From positions 1 through 64,000 of the forward strand of contig JAURVB010012671.1 in NCBI GenBank assembly GCA_033002965.1: a DNA stretch of 64,000 nt, read 5' to 3'. The translations under genes and the position numbers were made by a program. Below, piece after piece: positions 33,823 to 43,745 of the stretch. The stretch's first letter is position 1. Each line of letters starts with the position of its first letter. The notes beneath the pieces were generated by a model. The model did no database searches, had not been told where the DNA came from, and was given only the letters and a program-made list of their open reading frames with translations. This DNA comes from Piper betle (lineage: Eukaryota; Streptophyta; Magnoliopsida; Piperales; Piperaceae).

Positions 33823-36797
33823 TGTAAAACCCGCGATTCGAGTTAGGGTTTTATATTCAGAACCGGTCGGTTTGACCGTTATTTTCGAGTCGAGTTAGTT
33901 TCAGAACACATGTACTGAGCCGACGCCAGTCGCGTGTATGAGCTATGAGGGTCATGCGTACCCAAGTATATGATGATAACGTCATGAACACAGCAGAACA
34001 GAATGAGTTATCAGAATATATGAGAGTATGCAGTTCATTTTTTTATTATTATATATAGTGGATCGTAGAATTAGCTTTAGGCCGTTTATCGCGTTAGGAC
34101 GCGTTGCGGGCATGTTGGGTGGGTTGATAGTTCTAGAGCATATCATTATGATGTTTTGGTGTTTGTTTGATTTTATGGGATTTTTCCCGATTTTTTTGGA
34201 ATTTACTTGACGACTTAATTATTATTCTTAACTCGAGCCGGAGACGAGTCAAGTAATATTTACGAATTTGCCACCCAACTATTTCATCCGCGCCCTTCTT
34301 TTCTTCCCCAAACCCTTGCCCGACACCGCCCTTGTGTGCGTCGCCGCCGCTGCTGCTGGCGCCGCCCGGCCGTCGATAGTCGCCGCCTAGCTTGGCAACG
34401 ACGTTGCCGTGCTGCCCCGACCAGTCCTGGCCCCCATCAGACCGCCGCGACGCGAGGAAGCCATGCCGCGATGCCGCGCCCGCGTTGCGCTTCCGTCGCC
34501 AATTTCGCCTCCGGCGACCATCGCCGCCACGATCAGGTCGGTCGCCTCAGCACCCTCAGCCTCTCAGCGACCTTCCCCGACCGGAACGGAGGCCATCGCC
34601 GCCGTGGCTGGCCGGATCTAGCCACCCATCACCGCCGACTCTGTTTTATGCTATTTTCCGGCGAGCTACCACCTCTGTTGGCCACGTCGACCTCGTAGAT
34701 GAGTCGGGCTCGCCGAGCCGGTTCCGAAGGTACCCAACACGACCACTTTCCGGCCAGTAGACGCCGCCGGCGATTGTCGCCGGAAAACCACTCGGAAGCC
34801 ACCGGAAAACCGCCAGCAAGCTGCCGAAAAATCGGAATTTCTGGAATTCACTGGAATTCACCGGATCTTCCGCGGGGCTCACCCAGTCGAGCCCGATCGA
34901 GCTTCGGATGCCGATGAGCGCCGAATTTGAGCTCCGAGACACGCGACGGAACCCTAGCCGTCGCCGATTGCCGACGACGTGAGGTATAATTACCTCCGAT
35001 TGATTTATTTAAAATTGATGATAATTGTTAGCATAGCATGCTAGGGTTGATTAATTATCATGATTAATGTCTTGACCATGAATAAAGTAAAGATGTGCAT
35101 GATGAGATTATTAGTGATTGAAGTAAGTGATCTAATGAGATGAATTGTGTATGAGCATGTTAATCTGAGTATGATGTAACTTAGAAGAACAGAATAAAAT
35201 ATGGTATGAATAGTTTGAGTTAGGATTATTTTACTCTTATGATTATTTGATTGTTATTTTGATGGATGATTTTGTGGTTGCATTGTGTGTGATTCATTGA
35301 TTTTGATGCATCATGTAGTTAGTGGGCGTTAGTATTTAGTTTTGATGTGTAGGTACGGAGTAGGAGCTCGCCGCCTAGGCGCGATGACACGCTTGGAGCT
35401 TCTACCAGGTCCGTTTAGGACTTCTCTCTGATTTTTATGATCTTTTCTATTGTATGTTTGATTTATTGTCTGCAGGACGGGTTAAGTGGCGTTTTATTGG
35501 ATCCCACTTAACTCGGGCCATTTAACCGAACATTTTCCGGATTAATAACCCCTCGAGGATGAGATCCCTCGAGGTTGATTTCGAAAACAAGATCCACCAA
35601 AAGTTGCCTTCGGGCCTATTATATAACTCCCTACCCAAGCCTATATATATATATAGTTTTCGCGTTTTCTGTGAGACGAGAGATGGAGAAATCGACTGCA
35701 CGTACCATGCAGAGGATGCCGTGACAGTCAAAGCGGGCTCTGGATTAGTGCCAGCGGACTGTTCCATTCCCGAGGGATCCTGACAACTCCGCGTTTGAGT
35801 TCCTCACACCCGGAGAACGTGGAGGTTTACGGGTACTGTTTAGTACAGCGCATGTCCGGACTTGTGGTTCAAAGGGTACTAAAGGCGACTGCCTGAGAGT
35901 ACTCGGCCTTCGTGCTCAAGGCCAGGAGAAATATGGAGGTAAGGAGAGGGCTTAGGATAAAGTTTCACGAGAAGTACTGAAAAAGAAGTGCCGAGAGCGG
36001 CACAGTACCAGCAGTAGATCAGTAAGTTCGGGATGCTACCGGGTCTGCAGCCCAGTGGCTCCTCAGTAGTGCCCTTCAGAGTGTTCACGTGGAGTATATG
36101 ATGTTTTCTTTCATATGAGAGTTTGCTCTCATAGCCAGCTTGTTATAGTTATTTTATTTTCCGGACCAGTAACACTTGTTACTGACGTGTTTCTTATACT
36201 ATATGTAGGTAATAATCACGAGATTGGAGGAGCCAGCTTGGACGGAGGAGCAATGAGGTCTTGTGCACACACACATTGTGTAGATTTCTGAATGTTTAAT
36301 ATTGTGTTATTATGTTATTATATTGTGACATGACATGATTCAAATGCTTGAGACATGATAATGAATGAAATGAAATGATCAGAGATAGCGCAGCAAAAGT
36401 GTGATGGGTTGAGGACCCAAAGCTTCAGAGAATGATGAATATAGTATGATTAGAATTTTGTGTGAATGCAATATGTATGCTATGTGTATATATGTTTGTA
36501 CATATATGATTTTGACAGGGTGGCCCCTAATTGCACTTTTAGGGGAAATTCTGTCCTTCGTTTTAGAATTTTCACTAATTTTTATCGTAATTGTGTTGGT
36601 GTGAAATTTAGGTTGCATGTCATCCATGTAGTATCATGTTAGGGTTTTATGCATTTATCCATGCATGACAAGTCGTATCTTCATCTTAAGACGCCGAGAT
36701 TGGATCCGCACGAGTTAGGTTCGGGTTAGCCGACCTAACCGGGGCCTGTAACATGCCGGTTTGGTTCACGAGTGTGAACCGGATTTGGGGTGTTACA
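33823..36797 (+). mobile_element. LTR copy 2 of the tandem element
   Basis: It starts TGTAAAACCCGCGATTCGAG and ends TTTGGGGTGTTACA, 2,975 bp, and is followed by a perfect primer-binding site. It is the 5' LTR for internal region 2. Its GC-rich block is at about 34,320-34,975, followed by GTGAG|GTATAATT, which looks like a splice donor. A possible acceptor TTGTCTGCAG lies near 35,476. Confidence 0.88.
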
Positions 36798-38665
36798 GAA
36801 TTGGTATCAGAGCCACTCTCGGCCGATTAAGATGTAAGATACCTTTATAGGTGATGTGTGTGCAAAGACTGCTCTAAGTCCAGCTGGCAGGTATGTTTTC
36901 TGTCTGTTTTCTTTACATGCAGATATTTTTCATAAGTTGTCTGGATAACAGTGTATTCAGGGCTTAATCAGGAGTACGTGGAACTGGCCTTAGTTGAGCT
37001 GACAGGTAATTTTTATGGACTTTCATCATGATGTCAAATTGCATGCTTCGTTGGATGTGAGCAAGGTATGTGTAGTGCTAGTAGGGGTAGAATGGGTATA
37101 AGTTCCCATCTTATACCAGATTTGGATGTCAGTAGCCGTCAGCAGGAATCTGACAGGCTTGTCATGATGGGCTTAGAGACCCACTAGTTCTGTCCATCGC
37201 ACAAGAGATTTGGATGAGTCGTGGTGGCCACATGTTCAGTAAACTGAGGTTAAATTGGATGTTGACCAGGTGTCCATCCTTTGCATGTCACCACATTAGT
37301 CCTGCTTCCATGGGACGTGGCGTACATAGTGGGAATGAGCTTGAAGTATGGAGAAATTGGCAAGTTAGTTGGCATATGAGGAATAGTAGTGAGGTGGATC
37401 GATAGTCCGATAGGCACTTCACCGCATTCCCTTTTTCCACTAGGTTATAACCTATGGGCAGCAGTTTTGGATCCTTGCTAGACAAAGGTCTTGATATGGT
37501 GAAGAAAAGACTAGGACCACCATTGCCTACAAGATCAGATATTTGATAGGATTCTACCAGAGATAAGGTACCAGGTCAGTGGTTATCGTTTGAGGGCCAG
37601 CCAGCACTAATGGAAGCAGACACTCCAGATTTCTGGAGATTAGAGTGGGTTCAGTATAGGTTTACCATCATATGTGTCAACCCCATGATCCAAACCCTTC
37701 CGGATCAGACACGTATAGTTGGACAACCTGAGCTGAGCTGTTAGCAGCGAAGGCATGTCAGAGACAGTAGTGGATTTACGATGCATATGAGTAGGATTAG
37801 ATTTTTCTGCATCTAGGTAGTGCACAACCGCCGACCGAGTGCACAACCGCCGACCGAGTGCACAACCACCGACCGAGGTGCACAACCGCCGACCGAGTTG
37901 CACAACCGCCGACCGAATATGCACTACCGCCGTCCGTGTTTGCTCACCCGCCGACCGAGTAGATCAGTTAGGTATTAGTAGGGTCAAAATTTGAGGAAAG
38001 AGATATAGTTACAAAGGCATCAGCATAATAGAGAAGAGTTAGGAGAACAGAGGTTATTTGGATGAGATGGCATAGGATCCCACTTCACAGTTCTCTTGCA
38101 ATCATTGTCTTGACCTAACACCATTGGGTCAGATGAATATTGCAAGATGTCCCCATCAGACACTGTTAGTTACAGTCTCATAGGGATGCGTATGGACAGA
38201 GTCAGGGAACATGACAGAGTGACCTCCAGATGGGACGGTCACAATGATCAGATTGTGTAGACTGCATGATCGTGCATCCATGGGTCACAACCAGCATACA
38301 TAGATCAGATGGTTGGTACATGGACACATGCAGTTTAACCCATGTAGCGATGGGCCAGTAGGCGATAGGGGTTAGGCTTGTATTAGAGTATTGGGCATGG
38401 ATAGAGGGTTAGTGAGGAAGGGTCTTTCAGAGAGATATTGATTTCCTTGTGTTTCGCCAGCACGATTAGGTTCTCACCTTGAACCATAGGATTGAGCCTT
38501 GCCCGAGTATAGAGGTACCTTCATGGTACTGATTAGGTTTTACAGTACAGGTAGATGTTTGCAGATCGATCTTCCAATGAGGATTTCACCCCAACATGAG
38601 AGTGGACCAGATGGAGTATATCAGTGTATGCTCATCTTTATTGATAGCCTTGCTTGAGAGTCTTG
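36798..38665 (+). mobile_element. Internal region 2, ends at host gene
   Basis: It begins with TTGGTATCAGAGCCA (36801-36815), complementary to initiator tRNA-Met. About 1.8 kb of leader-like sequence follows with a GC-rich tandem array (37815-37965) and no convincing gag frame. It stops against TOM1-like exon sequence at about 38,666. The exact edge is uncertain by some tens of bases. Confidence 0.7.
37815..37965. repeat. Approx. 20-bp GC-rich tandem array, copy 2
   Basis: Seven to eight units of GTGCACAACCGCCGACCGAG with small variations, more homogeneous than the array at 33640-33822. Short minus-strand frames across it are repeat artefacts. Confidence 0.88.
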
Positions 38666-39483
38666 TAACTCAACACAGTTGCGTGCAACATCAAATGACT
38701 CCTTTGTTTGCTCAGCAGTAAAACTCTGCGGCACATCCTCCTGTTGCACCCTCTGGGCTGCCACCAAATTTGTCTCAGCTTCAGAAACTGAACGAGGTGG
38801 AGTAAAAATGGGGGCAAGACTCTCACTATCACGCCCTGGGAACCGGATTCCCCTAGATTTTAAACTCTGAAAAGCAGGGGAAAAAAAGAAGAAGATTAAA
38901 TCACTCAACTACAAGTTTTAAATTCAGCACTCCCAGTAATTACCTTGTAAGTTTGCTCATAGACTGGAAGATACCGGAGTTCATTTGAAGATTCACCCCA
39001 TGCCTCAATCAAAATAAGAGCTTTGTTTCGGTTATTAACAATGGTCTGAGGATCATCAACCAATTTTACCATTTCATCCAGGACTCGCTCTGCAGCAACC
39101 TCGGAAAAGGCTTTTTCGCAATTTTTCACACATGTTTCAAGCAGAACAAGTGCCAGGTACTGGCTCCGCGGAGTTTTCATGATAATACGCTTCTTGATAG
39201 CACGGATCAGCTCGACGCTATTGACCTTCTCGCTATTGATCATGTCACAAATTTCCAAATTCGCAGCCCAGTCAGGCTCCTCCAGGTTCTCGGAGGTGGC
39301 CTCCTCAATGATCTTGTCAGCCGGATTCTGGCCTTGAAAAAGCTCCCTCACCTTGAAGCTCATAGATGTCATACCAGCTGACATCTTCTTGCTCACCTCG
39401 GCCCCACTGATCTTCAATCGCTCCCCAAAGGCGCTGACTTTCTCCATCAAATTGTCACTCATCTTCGAAACTGCGGATGACAT
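38621..39483 (-). pseudogene. TOM1-like (TOL1-type) VHS/GAT gene, 5' exons only
   Basis: TOM1-like proteins are ESCRT-0-like adaptors that bind ubiquitinated membrane cargo on the way to the vacuole. Coding exon 1 (39483-38944, 180 codons) has an N-terminal leader (MSDNLMEKVSAFGERLKISG). A full VHS domain follows at about residues 55-180, with NLEEPDWAANLEICDMIN, LALVLLETCVKNCEKAF and KALILIEAWGES. The donor is AAG|GTAATT. Exon 2 starts at 38866 after TTTTCAG with SLKSRGIRFPGRDSESLAPI and reaches the first GAT helix (FTAEQTKESFDVARNCVEL). Family similarity then ends at about 38,666; the remaining frame (QDSQARLSIKMSIH, stop at 38621) is unrelated. Most of GAT and the C-terminal tail are absent. 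Confidence 0.88.
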
Positions 39484-40190
39484 TCCACCCCCATAATTAG
39501 CTTCCCTCTAAGCCAAAACCCTATCCCCCCCAAACAGAACAAATAATCTAAAACCCTACACAAAGGGCGGGAAATTGTTCATATTTCATAAAATTCACCA
39601 CTAAACTTACCCACCAAGATAACATTTTTAAGCCAAATCTCGAAAACAAATCAACAAAACTGCCCACTAACATCCCCACAAACTAACAAATAATCAACAT
39701 ACATAGAAAGAACATCCCCATAAATTAAAAAAAAAAAAATCAAACTTGTGCAACATTTAACAAAACACCAACTTTTAGGCATTCAAGCCACAACAAGCCA
39801 TCGAAATCACCCAATTCTAATGATCCACCCAATCCAAATCCAAAAAATCCCCAAAACCCTCAATCATCGCAAAATAGTGCAACATTTTAGCAAAGATCAC
39901 AACTTTTACGCACAAAAACCAACCAAACCCCCCAAAACGAACAACCCATCCAATCCAAATCTAAAAACCCACCAACATCCCAAACCACACCAATAATCGG
40001 ATCCAGCGCATCATCAGATATCCAAAAATCCCAAAACTAGAATCACGACAGAAGCAACAGAACCACGCATCAGAAACGCAAATTCAGAGTCAAATCGAAT
40101 CGAAAGTTCGCACCTTTGATCGGAGATCGACAGAGCAAGAGATCGGCGGAGAGAATGGGGAGTTCGTCGTCGTCGGTGACTGCGGGGACT
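39484..40190 (-). promoter_or_regulatory. Leader exon and 5' UTR intron of the TOM1-like gene
   Basis: On the minus strand a GC-richer segment (about 40190-40114, GACGACGACGAACTCCCC.. to ..CCGATCAAAG) is followed by GTGCGAAC, a good donor. About 0.6 kb of T-rich, intron-like sequence follows (CA-rich on the plus strand), reaching TTTTGGCTTAG near 39,511. This pattern suggests a 5' UTR exon with a leader intron. The + frame through this region (39748-39996) is an antisense by-product. Confidence 0.5.
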
Positions 40191-41649
40191 ACTTTTACTA
40201 TGATTACAAATTTACTTTAAAAAGGTCTCCGAATACAGAATTAACAAATATGGGGAGTATAACAATTATTTACCACTGTAGGGAAATCATATGGAACATG
40301 ACAGTTATATACCCCTCATTCTACTTTTTTCTGTTCTTTTCAGAGAACATAATTTATGTGAATATCTTACCCAAAATTCATAAATAAAATCGAATAAAAT
40401 CGGTTTAGACTGACCTAACGATTGTCACGACGACCGATTTACTTATTTTTTTAAAACAAAATCCTTTTAATCCGATTTAAAATTATAATTATAAGTCCTG
40501 GCTTATCAATAATGAATAAGCTGCCTAATAAATTTATTCGACAAAATATTTGATTGACCTAAAAATTAAAAGATAACACTGCAATGTAATCTATAATATT
40601 TAGCATATACAAGAGTTTGAATTACTCCTGGAAGGTTAAAGTCTTGGGGTTATCTAATAGTTTACATAGAAAATCTCCTCGGTTATTAAATAAATTGAAG
40701 ACCCACTTATTAATAAATTAATTTTTTTAACTTTAAGGTTTGATAGTGAATATAAATAGATCAACTTGTAAAAATTGATCGAATATATTATTAACGTATC
40801 TTTAATAGTCACGAAGATACTTTAATATTGTATCATAGATATAAATAAAAAAGGGACAACCCTATCAAGTTTTATTTAATTTTTTAATAGTCACATTCAT
40901 ACAGTGACGTACCTACAAATACATCCATGTTATTATCATGATATCTTTTAATCATAAATTTCTCTCTTTTTTTATTAATTAATTATGCACTAAAAATAAT
41001 TTAATACTGACCGATGCTTGATTTAATAAAAGGCCCGGAGTCGTATTTTTCACGTTCAAAGGGTCAGCATGTGACTTTTATTTGTTTGATTTAAAATTTT
41101 ATTCATCGATATATTTATAAAAATAAGATATAATAATTTGACAGGCAAGTCAAAGCTCATAATTTGAATTGTTTTATATCTTAATTGAAGCATTAATATA
41201 ATCAATAAGTAAATAAATCATGTTCTTCGTCTACATTGAATAATTATTACGTGGATAATAAACAAATATAAAAGGGGGCAATTCTTGTTAAATATGAGTG
41301 GAAAACGTGAAAACTCAAAATCAGAAAAGTATATTTTAAAGTAAATTAATTCCCAAATTATCAAAAAAGATGATATTCTTAACCAACACTAGTGTACCAA
41401 TTACCACACATAAAATTCTCTCTCTTTCTCTCTCTCTCTCTATATATAACTAAGCTAGTCAACCTATATAATTGGTTAATACATAACATTAAAATTGATT
41501 TAGTTTAAATAAGGAGGAGATAATATTCTTTAGCATATAGGATGGGGTAGTTGAGTGGGCTCTATCAAACCACCAAATATATTTTGCTCATAATTGGTTC
41601 TACCTGATACAAATATTTAAGAGATTACCATTTTTAATCATAAATATTT
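40191..41649. other. AT-rich intergenic stretch
   Basis: I see no gene here. The stretch is AT-rich and includes the probable upstream flank of the TOM1-like gene. A CT-rich run, CTCTCTTTCTCTCTCTCTCT, lies at about 41,420-41,441, next to a short TATATATA. Confidence 0.7.
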
Positions 41650-41657
41650 GTCCAAAG
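41650..41657. repeat. Target site duplication GTCCAAAG, copy 1
   Basis: GTCCAAAG occurs here, at 42510-42517 and at 43439-43446, exactly flanking and separating the two elements. Eight bases is the size made by hAT transposases. Confidence 0.85.
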
Positions 41658-42509
41658 CACTGTTGCACGAATCGGTGCGATGCCGATCCGATCGGACGAT
41701 CGGCCTCGGAATCGGCCGATTCCGACCGATTTAACTTCGGAATCGGAATCGGTTTTTTTAATGAAATTACTAAAATACCCTAGGTATGATTTTTATTAAA
41801 TTATTTAAGCATGGGTAAAATGGTAATTTAGATTTTAAAAACCTACAATCAAACCCGCTCCCCCCACGCCGCCGCCGCTCGTCCGCCCGCCGCCGCCCCG
41901 TTTCCGCCCTCCGCCGTGCTCCCCGACTCCGGGCTCGCCGCCGACCGGGCTACCGACCTCGCCGCCGACCTCGCAACGTCGCCGCCGAAGTGTGGCCGGA
42001 CCGAATCGGGCTGTGACGCACGAATCGCCGCGACTCGCCGCCGACTCCGCCGCCGCCTCGCGGCCGCCTGCGGGCCGCTGACTGTTCGTCCGACCGGGCT
42101 GCTGACATCCTCCGACATCGCCGCCTCGAGACTCGCCGCCGACCGGGCCGGCGGCGGCGGGGGTAAAGAGTGGCATTCTCGTAATTAAAAGTTGACTCGA
42201 GTCTAACTCGAGTCAAAAATAATAATTAATTCTAAATAATTTAAAAAAATCTTAAAAAATATTTAAAAATATCAGAAACTATAATACACAGAATAATATC
42301 AAAATAACATCAATACCCAATTTTAATATATTTATATTATAAATTGTCAAATTATTATATATGACCGATTAAATTAATTTGGACCGATTCAACTGAACCG
42401 ATTCTTTGCCGATTCAGACCGATTCCTGGCCGATTCAGACCGATTCCGATTCCGATTCCGACTCCCTGGAAAACCGATTCCGATTCCGATTCCGATTCAT
42501 GCAACCATG
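41658..42509. mobile_element. hAT-like non-autonomous element 1
   Basis: The termini CACTGTTGCACGAATCGG and (reverse) CATGGTTGCATGAATCGG are imperfect inverted repeats. The element is 852 bp with 8-bp target copies. Both ends are full of GAATCGG/CCGATTC subterminal repeats in opposing orientations. The interior holds a GC-rich block (41,865-42,165) and then TTGACTCGAGT-CTA-ACTCGAGTCAA at about 42192, followed by an AT-rich tract. No transposase is encoded. Long minus-strand Arg/Gly-rich frames come from the GC block. A Mutator-like origin (9-bp TCCAAAGCA reading) is less well supported by the ends. Confidence 0.75.
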
Positions 42510-42517
42510 GTCCAAAG

Positions 42518-43438
42518 CATAGTTAAAAAATCGGCCGATTCCGTGCGGAATCGGCCGATTTAAATCGGATCGGCGTCGCGCCGATCCGATTTCGGGGCCG
42601 ACTCGGTCGGCCCCGAATCGGGTCGTGAATCGGCCCGTTTCGGCCGATTCCGACCGATTTAAATCGGAATCGGAATCGGCCGATTTAAATCGGAATCGGT
42701 TTTTTTAGGAAATTACCAAAATACCCTAGGTATAATTTTTATTAAATTATTTAAGCATGGGCAAAATGGTAATTTGGATTTAAAAACCTAAATCAAACCC
42801 TCTCCCCCGATTCCGCCGCCGCGTTCGCTCCGCCGCCCTCCGCCACGCTTCCGCCCGATTCCGCCGCGATTCCGCCCGATTCCGCCGCGATTCGGCCGCC
42901 CGACGCTCCGCCCGACCTTCCGACCACCCCACCGCCGTCCGACGCTGCGCCCGTTCCGAACTCACCTTCCGCCGTCCGACGCTTCCGTCCGCGCTTCCGC
43001 CGCGACTTCCGCCGCGATTCCGCCGGCCGACGGTTCGTCCGACCGGGCTGCCGACATCGCCGCCGCGAGGCTCGCCGCCGACCGGGCCGCCGGCGGCGGC
43101 GGGGGGTAGAGAGGGGAGGGTGGCATTCTCGTAATTAAAAGTTGACTCGAGTCTAACCCGAGTCAAAAATAATAATTAATTCTAAATAATTTTAAAAATC
43201 TTAAAAAATATTTAAAAAATATCATAAACTATAATACATAGAATAATATAAAAATAACATCAATACCCAATTTTAATATATTTATATTGTAAATTGTCAA
43301 ATTATTATATATGACCGATTAAATTAATTTGGACCGATTCAACTGAACCGATTCTTGGCCGATTCAGACCGATTCCGATTCCGATTCCGATTCCATGGAA
43401 AACCGATTCCGATTCCGATTCCGATTTATGCAACCATG
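42518..43438. mobile_element. hAT-like non-autonomous element 2
   Basis: This 921-bp relative of element 1 lies in the same orientation. It starts CATAGTTAAAAAATCGG and ends, in reverse, CATGGTTGCATAAATCGG. It shares the middle GTCCAAAG with element 1 and has its own right copy at 43439-43446. Its left subterminal region is richer in AATCGGCCGATT palindromes. The interior has the same GC-rich block and TTGACTCGAGT..CCGAGTCAA region (about 43141). Confidence 0.75.
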
Positions 43439-43446
43439 GTCCAAAG

Positions 43447-43745
43447 TATCATAATGCAATAAGAAATTGATTGATCACCCAATTCATAAAAAAACATCTC
43501 CTTCATTTTATTAATGTCACATTTTAGTATTTTTTCACGGAAAAAAATAATATCACCACATGATCATGTAATTTCTGTCAAACTCCCAAACACTTGGGCC
43601 ACAAACGAAGTCCATGGGCCTTGGACACAAAGCCCACTACACTACCCTGAGGGGCATTTCTGTCATTGGCTTCTCGCCGCCGTAATAAGCCCGAGCTCCG
43701 CCGCCGGATCTCCTCCCATAGGAGCAGCCCCGCCTCTTTCCGGCC
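43447..43745 (+). promoter_or_regulatory. Upstream flank of the Rossmann-fold gene
   Basis: The 299 bases before the ATG include an AT-rich part and then a CG-rich leader (TTCTCGCCGCCGTAATAAGC). No clear TATA box at a convincing distance is seen. The nearest upstream sequence is the end of hAT-like element 2, so the proximal promoter is short. Confidence 0.35.

Noticed and set aside
36801..36815. tRNA-like TGGTATCAGAGCC words
   Set aside because: They are only the primer-binding complement to the tRNA 3' end beside each LTR; no cloverleaf or A/B boxes are present.
32900..38600. Short frames in the leader of the LTR-tandem element as gag
   Set aside because: None shows a capsid or zinc-knuckle motif, and the two copies do not preserve any common frame.
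41835..42216. Arg/Gly-rich frames in both hAT-like elements
   Set aside because: They arise from CGG/CCG-rich DNA, differ between the two elements, and have no domain.
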